The translations under genes were made by a program, and so were the position numbers. The notes beneath the pieces were generated by a model. That model ran no database searches. It had not been told where the DNA came from and saw only the letters and a list, made by a program, of their open reading frames with translations. From contig JAKSSA010000011.1 of NCBI GenBank assembly GCA_024403335.1, positions 1 through 44,798 on the forward strand: a DNA stretch of 44,798 bases, in the 5' to 3' direction. This stretch comes from Lachnospiraceae bacterium. GTDB taxonomy: Bacteria > Bacillota > Clostridia > Lachnospirales > Lachnospiraceae. Within the stretch, counting starts at the first letter, position 1, and each line of letters begins with the position of its first letter. Shown here piece by piece: positions 7,212 through 15,390 of this stretch.

Positions 7212-8183
7212 TTATTTTAACCAATAATTTTTGTTTCCGGTAAGTTTATCTATTACCACAGCCGGTAAAATTTTGTAAATACGACCAAGGCCATAGTTTA
7301 TATATTTTAACACGCTTTCCATAGCAAAATCGATTGCATCTACAAAATTATGCTGACCCCAGAGATAGTGGAAAGTGTCCAAAACATATTTCTTGCCTGT
7401 CCCTGTTGTCTTACTTATTTCAAACTTATCTGCCAAATCTGCATGAAGTACACCAATATCAAAACTTCTCTTGCAGCTTGTCGTAATATCAAGATTATGA
7501 GAATGATAAACTTTAGCTGTTGCGCAATAAGCTATTGAGTAATCCTCTTCTATTGCGCGAGCCGCAAAGTCAGTATCCTCTCCAAAAATAATCTTATCTG
7601 CAAAACCACCAATTTCAAAGAAATAATCACGACGATATAAAGCACAGCAGTCTGAACAGAAATAAGTCCTGATACCATTCCTTACAATGTCCTTCTTTGA
7701 ATATGTGTGACTCTTTGACGGATAATTATAGATTCTTGTAAAACGTTCAGCAAGCTTTGCATTATCATTAGCTATCTGGCGGGCATATGCAACTGCCACA
7801 GCTTCATCCCTAAAACAGTTTTGAAGTTCTGAAATTACTTCATCATTATAAAGCTTAACATCCTGAGTCAGGAAAAGCATGTAATCACCCTCAGCTGACA
7901 AAGCAGCCTTCTGACGTGTTCCTGCATGATCAAAATCTGACTTTGCAACACGTTTAATTTCAAGCTTATATGGCAGTTTTTCATTATCAGAAGTGAAGCT
8001 GATGAACGGATTTTTCTTAAAATAGTCATTAATTCCTGATTTAATTTCTTCCAAATCATACTCACTATCCTCTGTAAGCATGACAATGACCTGTTTAGGG
8101 CAAACTGACTGCTTGGCCAAAGCACCAAGTAATTTAAAAAATCTTTTTCCCGGTTTATAAACAGGGATAATCGCTGTAACCAT
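7212..8183 (-). CDS. Glycosyltransferase family 2 (rhamnosyltransferase-like)
   Basis: A 323-residue GT-A glycosyltransferase. It begins MVTAIIPVYKPGKRFFKLL, then shows SDFDHAGTRQKAA, which is typical of dTDP-rhamnose users, and YMLFLTQDVKLYND, whose aspartate fills the metal site. SDCCALYRRDYFFEIGGF and FGEDTDFAARA supply the acceptor-side and catalytic acids. No membrane segment is obvious. In an operon starting with rfbABC it most likely adds a dTDP-activated deoxysugar to an envelope glycan; the linkage is unknown. It starts 33 bases after the DUF4956 gene and is followed at once by the teichoic-acid-type transferase. Confidence 0.88.
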   Translation of the reverse strand: MVTAIIPVYKPGKRFFKLLGALAKQSVCPKQVIVMLTEDSEYDLEEIKSGINDYFKKNPFISFTSDNEKLPYKLEIKRVAKSDFDHAGTRQKAALSAEGDYMLFLTQDVKLYNDEVISELQNCFRDEAVAVAYARQIANDNAKLAERFTRIYNYPSKSHTYSKKDIVRNGIRTYFCSDCCALYRRDYFFEIGGFADKIIFGEDTDFAARAIEEDYSIAYCATAKVYHSHNLDITTSCKRSFDIGVLHADLADKFEISKTTGTGKKYVLDTFHYLWGQHNFVDAIDFAMESVLKYINYGLGRIYKILPAVVIDKLTGNKNYWLK

Positions 8184-8216
8184 AAAATTCCCCCTTAATT
8201 ATCAATAAACATCTAA

Positions 8217-8912
8217 TTAAAGCTGTAATTCATTCTTTTCCACATAATTAATTGCAACCTGTAAATTGCCATTTTTTGTACGAATTTCATCAATGAATTC
8301 TTTTTCATCAATTCCCTTTTTCTCAACAATTCTATAAGTCAATTCAAATAAGGTTCCCATATTGGTTGTGCGAACCTTAACTATTTCATACTTGCTTAAA
8401 AACTTAGCAAAGATATCATCAAAAACACCAACATAATTCAAATCTTCAGGAATTGTAACCTTTAAAGTTCTTCCTGTAACTGTAAAAAATTTGCGGCCGA
8501 TTAAGTAAACAACAGTCAAAACTGCAAGAAGAATCAAAACCATTGTGAAAGCTAAAGTAACATAACCGAAAGCACATGAAAGTCCTGCTGCCATGGCAAG
8601 GAAAATCAAAGTAATATCTTTGCCATCACCAGGCGCACTACGGAACTTAATCAAAGTAAATACACCTGCAATTGAAAATGCACCTGCAATATTTGAACCT
8701 ACAAGCATGATAATTACTGCAACAATAGCCGGTAAAATGATAATTGATATAAGAAAATTTATGCTTCGCTCAGATTTTCCTGTAATTACAATATAACCCA
8801 ATGCTATCAAAATACCCATAAATAAGGCTGCTGCCATTGATCCCATTACTCCTGAAAAAGTAACATCTGAAGCCTGTACTTCAACTCTAAACAAATTCTC
8901 TAAAAAAGACAT
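8217..8912 (-). CDS. DUF4956 membrane protein
   Basis: A 231-residue integral membrane protein. Hydrophobic segments lie near residues 26-44, 51-72, 99-117 and 118-138, with another possible one around 76-88. The loop IKFRSAPGDGKDI (88-100) is the conserved R-S-x-P-G-x-x-K-D signature of DUF4956. The C-terminal 90 residues form a soluble alpha/beta domain. The gene starts one base after the VTC gene stop, so translation is coupled. DUF4956 and VTC proteins are recurrent neighbours in bacteria, and the membrane protein may anchor the polymerase or export its product. That role is inference; no biochemical function is established to my knowledge. Confidence 0.85.
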   Translation of the reverse strand: MSFLENLFRVEVQASDVTFSGVMGSMAAALFMGILIALGYIVITGKSERSINFLISIIILPAIVAVIIMLVGSNIAGAFSIAGVFTLIKFRSAPGDGKDITLIFLAMAAGLSCAFGYVTLAFTMVLILLAVLTVVYLIGRKFFTVTGRTLKVTIPEDLNYVGVFDDIFAKFLSKYEIVKVRTTNMGTLFELTYRIVEKKGIDEKEFIDEIRTKNGNLQVAINYVEKNELQL

Positions 8913-8913
8913 C

Positions 8914-9669
8914 TTATTCCTCCATCATATCAGGCTCATACATAGCCCGTTCATTCCATTCTTTTAAACAAAGGCGTTTATATTCTGTTCCATACTTTGA
9001 AAAAGATACTGCCTTTATTTTAAGCTCTGACAAAAGCTTTGTCATATACATTGGCATCGCATTAGCTATTTTAACTTCCATAAGCCAATATCCATCTTCT
9101 AACAAAGAATCACCATAAGCACCATAATGCAGTCCCAAATCGTATCGCCTTGCTATTATATTCTTATCAAAAGTGACTCTGAAATCATGGTCATTTTTAT
9201 CAAACAATGCAACCCTGTCATATGCTATGAAAACCTTAGGCTTTAGCCCGTAAAAATTCACCATGTAATCGATTTCATTAAGCACCTGTTTGTTCATATA
9301 TGGCTTATATTCCGGTTTAAGCTTTGTATTTGCATACTCGTAAGCTTCCAAAAGAGTAAGCTTTGTTCGCCTTTTATTTACTCTGCCATTATATTTTTTC
9401 TTTATCTCAAGAAATACCTTATCATGGTAAGTTGTAGCACCATAACTTCGCAACCTGAGTTTTTCTTTATATAAAGGTTTCTCAATTGACCTTCTTATAA
9501 GCAAATCATCTTTTGTATCATAATACAAATTCCAAATAGAATATGTTCCATCGCCTTTACAAAAGGCGTCTGCTTCCATAAATTCATTCAGGCGCATTCT
9601 AAGCTGTTTATACTGTTCATCCGTTACCAGATATTTCTTCTCGTAACGATTAAACACCTCAATCGCCAT
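8914..9669 (-). CDS. VTC-domain polyphosphate polymerase-like protein
   Basis: A 251-residue soluble protein spanning one VTC/CYTH-like tunnel domain. Basic tunnel residues are visible: RYEKKY (8-13), KEKLRLRSYG (68-77), LEIKKKYNGRVNKRR (87-101), YDRVALF (150-156) and SKYG (224-227), with metal-binding glutamates E88 and E198 (LMEVKI). In yeast Vtc4 this fold makes polyphosphate from ATP inside the tunnel. The bacterial product and regulation are not established here. A good ribosome site (GGAGGAA) precedes the ATG. It lies between a response regulator gene and DUF4956, so the two-component system may control it. Confidence 0.85.
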   Translation of the reverse strand: MAIEVFNRYEKKYLVTDEQYKQLRMRLNEFMEADAFCKGDGTYSIWNLYYDTKDDLLIRRSIEKPLYKEKLRLRSYGATTYHDKVFLEIKKKYNGRVNKRRTKLTLLEAYEYANTKLKPEYKPYMNKQVLNEIDYMVNFYGLKPKVFIAYDRVALFDKNDHDFRVTFDKNIIARRYDLGLHYGAYGDSLLEDGYWLMEVKIANAMPMYMTKLLSELKIKAVSFSKYGTEYKRLCLKEWNERAMYEPDMMEE

Positions 9670-9712
9670 CTCTTTTCCTCCATGTATTTGTTATCAATTC
9701 TTGTTTTGCTAA

Positions 9713-10414
9713 CTAACCTTTAAAGCGATATCCCACTCCCCAGATAGTTTCTATAAATTCAGGTTCCTTCTCATTTTTCTCGATTTTTTCCCTGATTTTT
9801 TTGATATGAACCGTTACTGTCGCAACCTCGCCGATTGCATCCATATCCCATATTTTATTAAACAAGTCTTCCTTGGAATATACTCTGTTGGGATTTTGTG
9901 CAAGGAAAGAGAGAATATCAAATTCCTTTGTTGTTAATATCTTTTCCTGACCATTTACAAAAACCTTATGCGCAGTTTTGTCAATGGTCAAGCCTCTGAT
10001 TTCTATCACATCATTAACAGGATCATCCTTTGCATCACCTTTAAGTCTCAAATAGCGATTAATATGTGCTTTTACTCTTGCAACAAGCTCGCTTGGAGAA
10101 AAAGGTTTGGTTATATAATCATCTGCGCCAAGACCAAGTCCTCTTATTTTATCGACATCAGATTTTCTCGCAGAAACAAACAAAATCGGAATATCTTTTA
10201 TTTCTCTTATTTTTTTGCAAACCTCAAAACCGTTAAGCCCTGGCAGCATAATATCAAGAAGTACTAAGGAATATGCATTTCTTTTCACCATATCCACAGC
10301 CATCCTTCCATCTGCTACAATATCGCTTTCTATTCCATCTATCTCAAGATAGTCACTTTCGAGTTCTGCAATTGCCTGTTCATCTTCAACTATGAGAACC
10401 TTTTTTTCTTCCAT
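9713..10414 (-). CDS. OmpR/PhoB-family response regulator
   Basis: A 233-residue two-domain regulator. The receiver domain (1-120) has the acidic pair in VEDE, phospho-acceptor D54 in LLDIMLPG, the switch serine in FVSAR, and the KP lysine in YITKPFSP. The C-terminal winged helix (137-233) has the usual TTKEFDILSFLAQNPNRVYS and the VGYRFKG end. The ATG at 10414 is preferred to the TTG at 10426 because GGGGG lies six bases before it. The start overlaps the 3' end of the kinase gene by 29 bases, so the two are translationally coupled partners. VTC follows 43 bases downstream. Confidence 0.95.
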   Translation of the reverse strand: MEEKKVLIVEDEQAIAELESDYLEIDGIESDIVADGRMAVDMVKRNAYSLVLLDIMLPGLNGFEVCKKIREIKDIPILFVSARKSDVDKIRGLGLGADDYITKPFSPSELVARVKAHINRYLRLKGDAKDDPVNDVIEIRGLTIDKTAHKVFVNGQEKILTTKEFDILSFLAQNPNRVYSKEDLFNKIWDMDAIGEVATVTVHIKKIREKIEKNEKEPEFIETIWGVGYRFKG

Positions 10415-11489
10415 ATTTGCCCCCAATGGTTATTATCATTTTTGTTCCTATATCAGGTTCACTCTCTGCCCTTATTGTACCTTCATGTGCATCAACTATC
10501 TTCTTCGCAATAGCCAGCCCTAAACCTGTACCACTTATTTTCGTACCACGCGAAAGGTCTGCTCTGTAAAATCTTTCAAATATGTGAGGTAAGTCTTCTT
10601 TAGAAATGCCTATACCATTATCCACAATAACAATATTCAGCACTTCATTTTCAACTCTTAAATCGATTCCTATCCACTTGTCGCCTTTACCATATTTGAC
10701 GGCATTCTCAATTATATTGTTCAAAACTCTTACAAAATGTTCTCTGTCAGCTCTGATATAGTAATTTTCAGGAATACAATTATTCACATCGTACTTTACG
10801 CCTCGCATCTCCAAATCAGTCACTGTTTCTTCCATCCAGTCAGCAAAAAAATACCTTGCTTCCACCATCTCAAACTCAAATTGTATTTTATTTCTCTCTG
10901 CTCTCATGAATATGGATAATTCATCAAGCAAGGTCTGAACTTCATCACTTTTCGTTATGATAGTTTTAAGATACTTGTTCTTCTTTTCTTCAGTCGTTGC
11001 AACTCCATCAAGCAGTCCCTCCGAATAACCCTTTATTGCTGTCAACGGAGTCTTAATATCATGCGAAAAATTACTTATTAAATCCTTTAAATCGCTCTCA
11101 TATTGGATTTTTTCTTCCATCTGGCTTTTTAAGGTTTCACGCATTTCCTCAAGATTATTACTGATTTTTCCAATTTCATCAGTTGTACTTCCCTCGATTT
11201 TTATTGCCAGATTTCCATTTTTAAGTTCTTCACTTGCTTCTAAAAGAGTATCTATTGGCTTAATATACTGCTTTCTAATCCAATTGGTTATACCCATTGT
11301 TGCTATTACTATTACACTTGCACATATGATAAATATATAAAACAAAGTATGATAGATATCTACTCCTGCATCAAAAGCAAGCTTTGTAATATCATCTTTA
11401 AGAAAAACAACAGTCAAACTTACTGCCAGAATAACAGGCAGTGTAGCCAGTGCAACCGCTATAATCATTAAATGCTTTCTAAGTGACAT
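10386..11489 (-). CDS. Membrane sensor histidine kinase with minimal sensor region
   Basis: A 367-residue kinase. Two membrane helices (about 7-29 and 47-68) enclose only about 17 outside residues. HAMP spans about 70-125, HisKA has H143 in SNFSHDIKTPLTAIKGYSEG, and the ATPase domain has the N box NIIENAVKYG, G1 box DNGIGI, F box HIFERFYR and G2 box GTGLGLAIA. It should autophosphorylate and pass phosphate to the adjacent OmpR-type regulator. The lack of an extracellular domain suggests it senses the membrane or a membrane partner. It starts three bases after the REC-Hpt gene. Confidence 0.94.
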   Translation of the reverse strand: MSLRKHLMIIAVALATLPVILAVSLTVVFLKDDITKLAFDAGVDIYHTLFYIFIICASVIVIATMGITNWIRKQYIKPIDTLLEASEELKNGNLAIKIEGSTTDEIGKISNNLEEMRETLKSQMEEKIQYESDLKDLISNFSHDIKTPLTAIKGYSEGLLDGVATTEEKKNKYLKTIITKSDEVQTLLDELSIFMRAERNKIQFEFEMVEARYFFADWMEETVTDLEMRGVKYDVNNCIPENYYIRADREHFVRVLNNIIENAVKYGKGDKWIGIDLRVENEVLNIVIVDNGIGISKEDLPHIFERFYRADLSRGTKISGTGLGLAIAKKIVDAHEGTIRAESEPDIGTKMIITIGGKYGRKKGSHS

Positions 11490-11492
11490 TTT

Positions 11493-12617
11493 TTATAACT
11501 CCAATATTTTCTGCTTTGCTCCATCATAATCAAAGTTATCAAGCAAACAGGCAGCTTCCTTCAAAACCTTTTTTCTTCCTGCATTACAGTACTCTTTAAG
11601 TCTTGTAATAGCAGCCATTGCATCATCAATCATAAAATTAACAATTCCTTCTACAATTTCTGACTTGATATCAAAAAACTCCTCCTCAGAAATTTCAGTA
11701 AAGTCTTCATTGCCAATTCCTTCATTTTCATTGTCATAAAGCACGAAAGCTTTTCTGAAAAGTGTTGAATATGCATCAAGTATTGCAATCAGTTCCTCTT
11801 GTGTATCAAAGTCAGGTAATTGCATGTTTGTTTTAACATAATCTTCGGTCATGGCAAATTTTCCTGCAATTTCCAATGCACCAATATTGTTAAAAAGACT
11901 TTTAAGACTATGCACACACCTTCTGTAATCTTCATGGGAATTATCACAGTTTAGCATTTGTGAAGAAAAGTCTTCAAAAGATTTCAAAGTTGAACGAAGC
12001 ACCTTAACAAAATTATCTGTCTTGCCAAGGCAAAGCTTCAAGCCTTCTTCAATGTTCATCTCCAAGCCACTTGAAGAAAGAGTATCAAATAGCAGTTTTT
12101 GCGCCTCATTAAAGGAAAAAGCACTCTCCTTTACAGCATGTATCGTCTCTTCTTCAGAGGTTACATCATGAAGAATCTGCATGGTTTTTTCAACCTCGGT
12201 ACTCTTTATACTGTTTTCAAAGAAATATTGCGGTAAATATTCATGTAAGGTTTTTTCAAGAGTTTCATAGCTTACAGGCTTAAACAAAACCGTATCCATG
12301 CCTGAATTCAGCAAAAGCTCCTTCTCATCGGAATTAGCACCCGTAAAGCCAATAATCGCTGGCTGTACATCAAGCTCCATTGAACGAATAACAGAGGTTG
12401 CAACATCTCCATTCATAGAAGGCATAAGATAATCCATTATAATAAGATTGACTGATTGCTTCTCGCCTCTTTTTCCAGCCTCAACTCTTTCAATCGAAGC
12501 CTCTCCGCAGTCATATTCTTCAGGCACAAAGCCTATTTTCTGAATTATCTGACTAATAATCATTCTGTTGATATCATTATCATCAACAACCAAAATTACC
12601 GGCGTTGCTAAATTCAT
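11493..12617 (-). CDS. REC-Hpt phosphorelay protein without kinase domain
   Basis: A 374-residue cytoplasmic protein. The N-terminal receiver (6-130) is complete: D12/D13, phospho-acceptor D62 in IIMDYLMPSMNG, T92 and K113 in LFKPVS. A linker (131-195) leads to an Hpt four-helix domain with H236 in CVHSLKSLFNNIGALEIA, the histidine that carries phosphate. The last 60 residues are helical and unassigned. It has no kinase and no DNA-binding domain, so it must relay or buffer phosphate for other proteins. It is encoded between rfbC (25 bases upstream) and a classical kinase-regulator pair (3 bases downstream), which suggests cross-talk, though that pair does not need an Hpt step. Confidence 0.9.
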   Translation of the reverse strand: MNLATPVILVVDDNDINRMIISQIIQKIGFVPEEYDCGEASIERVEAGKRGEKQSVNLIIMDYLMPSMNGDVATSVIRSMELDVQPAIIGFTGANSDEKELLLNSGMDTVLFKPVSYETLEKTLHEYLPQYFFENSIKSTEVEKTMQILHDVTSEEETIHAVKESAFSFNEAQKLLFDTLSSSGLEMNIEEGLKLCLGKTDNFVKVLRSTLKSFEDFSSQMLNCDNSHEDYRRCVHSLKSLFNNIGALEIAGKFAMTEDYVKTNMQLPDFDTQEELIAILDAYSTLFRKAFVLYDNENEGIGNEDFTEISEEEFFDIKSEIVEGIVNFMIDDAMAAITRLKEYCNAGRKKVLKEAACLLDNFDYDGAKQKILEL

Positions 12618-12642
12618 TCTCTCACCCCTTAAATAAATCCTG

Positions 12643-13239
12643 TTAGAAATTAAGCTTTCCTTCTGACTGAAGCTTCATAATTTCCTGCAACGTATAATTA
12701 CTTTTATCTTTTAAAGAAAGAACAACCTTTTCCCTTCCTCCTACTTTTTCCAAAGGCCAGGGAATATTAACTGTTTCGTCATCCCACTTCAATCCACCTT
12801 CATCCTCTGGATGATAATAATCTGTACACTTGTAATGAAGAATCGCATATTCTGAAGTCACAAGTATGCCATGTGCAAATCCGGCAGGTATAAAAAACTG
12901 ACGGAAATTATCAGATGATAAAACAACCGAATACACCTTTCCATAGGTCGCAGAGCCTTTTCGCAAATCAACAGCCACATCGAAGACTTCACCCTCTGTT
13001 ACTCTTAAAAGCTTTGCCTGAGGATATTGTTTTTGAAAATGCATTCCTCTAAGCACTCCCTGCTTTGACCTGCTTTGATTATCCTGAACAAAATGGACAT
13101 CTATTCCGGCCTGCTCCTTCAAATCCCTCTCACTGAAGGTCTCAAGAAAATATCCTCTTTCATCTCCAAAAACCTTTGGTGTAATAACTCTAAGACCTTC
13201 TATGCCATCTGGATTTTTTATAACATTAAGTTCGCCCAT
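12643..13239 (-). CDS. rfbC: dTDP-4-dehydrorhamnose 3,5-epimerase
   Basis: A 198-residue cupin enzyme that converts dTDP-4-keto-6-deoxyglucose to dTDP-4-keto-rhamnose. The active-site histidine lies in GVLRGMHFQ, and the catalytic acid region in VFDVAVDLRKGSATYGK. IPAGFAHGILV and YKCTDYYHPEDEGGLKWDD complete the family signature. The length is normal. Its ATG overlaps the rfbB stop by one base (TAATG) with AAGGAG upstream, so translation is coupled. Confidence 0.95.
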   Translation of the reverse strand: MGELNVIKNPDGIEGLRVITPKVFGDERGYFLETFSERDLKEQAGIDVHFVQDNQSRSKQGVLRGMHFQKQYPQAKLLRVTEGEVFDVAVDLRKGSATYGKVYSVVLSSDNFRQFFIPAGFAHGILVTSEYAILHYKCTDYYHPEDEGGLKWDDETVNIPWPLEKVGGREKVVLSLKDKSNYTLQEIMKLQSEGKLNF

Positions 13240-14279
13240 TACATCTCCTTACATTTGTTTAAATAGCTTTGACAATCCTCATTATAGTTCTGGTAATTTC
13301 CATTCAATATGTTTTCAAGCCACTTTTTGTTCTCAACATACCATTCAATAGTTTTCTTAATTCCTGATTTAAACATGGTCAAACTTTCCCAACCAAGCTC
13401 AGTTCTAATCTTTGCAGGATCAATTGCATATCTCAAATCGTGTCCTTTTCTGTCAGGCACATATTCAATCAAATCATAGCTCTTTCCAAGTGTGTCACAG
13501 ATGATCTTAACGATATCAATGTTATGCATTTCATTATGACCGCCAATATTATATACCTCGCCTCTTCTGCCATTTTGGATAATAAGATCAATAGCCCTGC
13601 AGTGATCTTCTACATAAAGCCAGTCTCTGACATTCATTCCATCACCATAAACCGGAAGCTTTTTGTTTTGTGAACAGTTTGATATCATCAAAGGAATCAT
13701 TTTCTCAGGGAACTGGTAAGGTCCGTAATTGTTAGAACAGCGGCTTATTGTAACTGGCTGCTTAAAGGTTCTTGCATATGCCATTACAAGCAAGTCAGCC
13801 CCTGCTTTACTTGCACTGTAAGGTGAGCTTGTATGAAGTGGTGTGGTTTCAGTAAAAAACAAATCAGGGCGATCTAACGGCAAATCACCATAAACCTCGT
13901 CTGTGCCTACCTGATGGAACAACTCAACTCCATATTTGCATGCTGCATCAAGCAAAACCTGTGTACCAAGTACATTTGTCTTAACAAAAATGCCCGGATC
14001 ATTAATACTTCTGTCCACATGACTTTCTGCAGCAAAATTCACAACATAATTCGGTCTTTCAACTTCAAAAAGCTTAAAGATGTTTTCCCTGTCACATATA
14101 TCAGTTTTATAAAACTTAACTCTGCCTGACTTAAAAGCACCTTCGAGATTATACAGATTACCGGCATAGGTAAGCTTATCAACACAGATAATTTCTGCAT
14201 CTTCATGTGCTTTTAACATGTAATATATGAAATTCGATCCGATAAAACCTGCGCCACCGGTTACTAAATATTTTTTCAT
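13239..14279 (-). CDS. rfbB: dTDP-glucose 4,6-dehydratase
   Basis: A 346-residue extended SDR enzyme. The Rossmann loop is VTGGAGFIGSNF, AAESHVDRSI follows, the catalytic T-D-E is in QVGTDEVYGDL, and the Y-x-x-x-K is in SPYSASKAGAD. It removes water from dTDP-glucose to give dTDP-4-keto-6-deoxyglucose using bound NAD. The ATG at 14279 is chosen over the TTG at 14291 because GGGGGG lies directly upstream of it. The gap to rfbA is about 50 bases. Confidence 0.96.
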   Translation of the reverse strand: MKKYLVTGGAGFIGSNFIYYMLKAHEDAEIICVDKLTYAGNLYNLEGAFKSGRVKFYKTDICDRENIFKLFEVERPNYVVNFAAESHVDRSINDPGIFVKTNVLGTQVLLDAACKYGVELFHQVGTDEVYGDLPLDRPDLFFTETTPLHTSSPYSASKAGADLLVMAYARTFKQPVTISRCSNNYGPYQFPEKMIPLMISNCSQNKKLPVYGDGMNVRDWLYVEDHCRAIDLIIQNGRRGEVYNIGGHNEMHNIDIVKIICDTLGKSYDLIEYVPDRKGHDLRYAIDPAKIRTELGWESLTMFKSGIKKTIEWYVENKKWLENILNGNYQNYNEDCQSYLNKCKEM

Positions 14280-14328
14280 AATTCCCCCCAATTGTTAAAT
14301 CTGAATAAGTTATGCTCTGACAACCTAA

Positions 14329-15228
14329 TCAAATCCTCTTTTCCACATATTTTTTATGATCCTCAAGTACTTTTTTCAAACAGTTGCCATACGAGGAATT
14401 GCCATACTTTTCAACAATCCTTTCAAGCTTTTCCTCTGAAATCCATCCTTTTGTAAATGCTATTTCATCAGGAGACGACACAACTCTTGACTGACGTTTT
14501 TGTATTGTCTGAATAAAGCTTGATGCTTCAAGTAATGAATCCGTTGTTCCCGAATCAAGCCATGCAAAGCTTCTTCCGAGTAAAACCACTTCCATTTTAT
14601 CATTCTTCAAATAAATATTATTCAAATCTGTTATTTCAAGTTCATTGCGATTTGATGGTTTTAAGGTTTTGGCATATTCAACCACCTTTGCAGGGTAAAA
14701 ATACAACCCTGTAACACAATAATTCGATTTAGGCTCAGAAGGCTTCTCCTCTATTGAGACAGCTTTTCCTTCTTTGTCAAATTCAACTACCCCAAATCTT
14801 CCGGGCTCATTCACATAATATCCAAAAATTGTAGCCTTTCCTTCTTCTGCATTTCTTCGAGCTTGCATCAAAGTGTTTTCAAAACCTTCGCCAAAGAAAA
14901 TATTATCGCCTAAGCACATTGCAACTGCATCATCACCGATAAATTCTTCACCAATCAGAAAAGCTTCTGAAAGTCCATTTGGCTTTGGCTGAATGGCATA
15001 TGAAAGCTTAATGCCAAAACTACTGCCATCCCCAAGCAGTCTTTTAAAATTCTCTTCGTCCTCTGGCGTAGCTATTATAAGAATATCGCGAATATCAGAA
15101 AGCATCAGTGTTGACAAGGGGTAAAAAATCATTGGTTTATCATAAACCGGCATGAGCTGCTTACTTATCACACTGGTCATAGGATACAGCCTTGTACCGC
15201 TGCCGCCTGCAAGAATAATACCCTTCAT
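14329..15228 (-). CDS. rfbA: Glucose-1-phosphate thymidylyltransferase
   Basis: A 299-residue nucleotidyltransferase that makes dTDP-glucose from dTTP and glucose-1-phosphate. [16 protein letters not shown] is the nucleotide-binding start, [18 protein letters not shown] the sugar-binding region, and CLGDNIFFG the metal aspartate. [10 protein letters not shown] and FAWLDSGT complete the family pattern. The ATG at 15228 is preferred to TTG 15240, since GGAGGGG lies between them. It is the first gene after the promoter at 15262-15290. No rfbD (the final reductase) is present in the window. Confidence 0.96.
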   Translation of the reverse strand: MKGIILAGGSGTRLYPMTSVISKQLMPVYDKPMIFYPLSTLMLSDIRDILIIATPEDEENFKRLLGDGSSFGIKLSYAIQPKPNGLSEAFLIGEEFIGDDAVAMCLGDNIFFGEGFENTLMQARRNAEEGKATIFGYYVNEPGRFGVVEFDKEGKAVSIEEKPSEPKSNYCVTGLYFYPAKVVEYAKTLKPSNRNELEITDLNNIYLKNDKMEVVLLGRSFAWLDSGTTDSLLEASSFIQTIQKRQSRVVSSPDEIAFTKGWISEEKLERIVEKYGNSSYGNCLKKVLEDHKKYVEKRI

Positions 15229-15261
15229 ACGCCCCTCCAACTTACTTTTTCTTAAATAATA

Positions 15262-15290
15262 AGTATATCATATTGGCGCTTTATATTCAA
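15262..15290 (-). promoter_or_regulatory. Promoter of the rfbABC / signalling / VTC operon
   Basis: On the minus strand TTGAAT (15285-15290), a 17-base spacer and TATACT (15262-15267). The transcript would start near 15255, about 27 bases before the rfbA ATG. The next ten genes on this strand follow with gaps of at most about 50 bases until 5927. Confidence 0.7.
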
Positions 15291-15305
15291 TCAGTTATAA
15301 GAATA

Positions 15306-15335
15306 ATAAAACCGCAGAGGAATAAACTTCTGCGG
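15306..15335 (-). terminator. Rho-independent terminator after the prepilin peptidase gene
   Basis: A 7-bp GC-rich stem CCGCAGA/TCTGCGG (15312-15335) is followed on the minus strand by a T-rich run (TTTTATT). It lies 56 bases after the prepilin peptidase stop and 16 bases before the rfbA promoter, so it separates the two leftward operons. Confidence 0.8.
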
Positions 15336-15390
15336 CAAATAGCGCTGTTTGCTTTCCTTTGAATAACAATATGTTAAAAGGAAATTGTGT

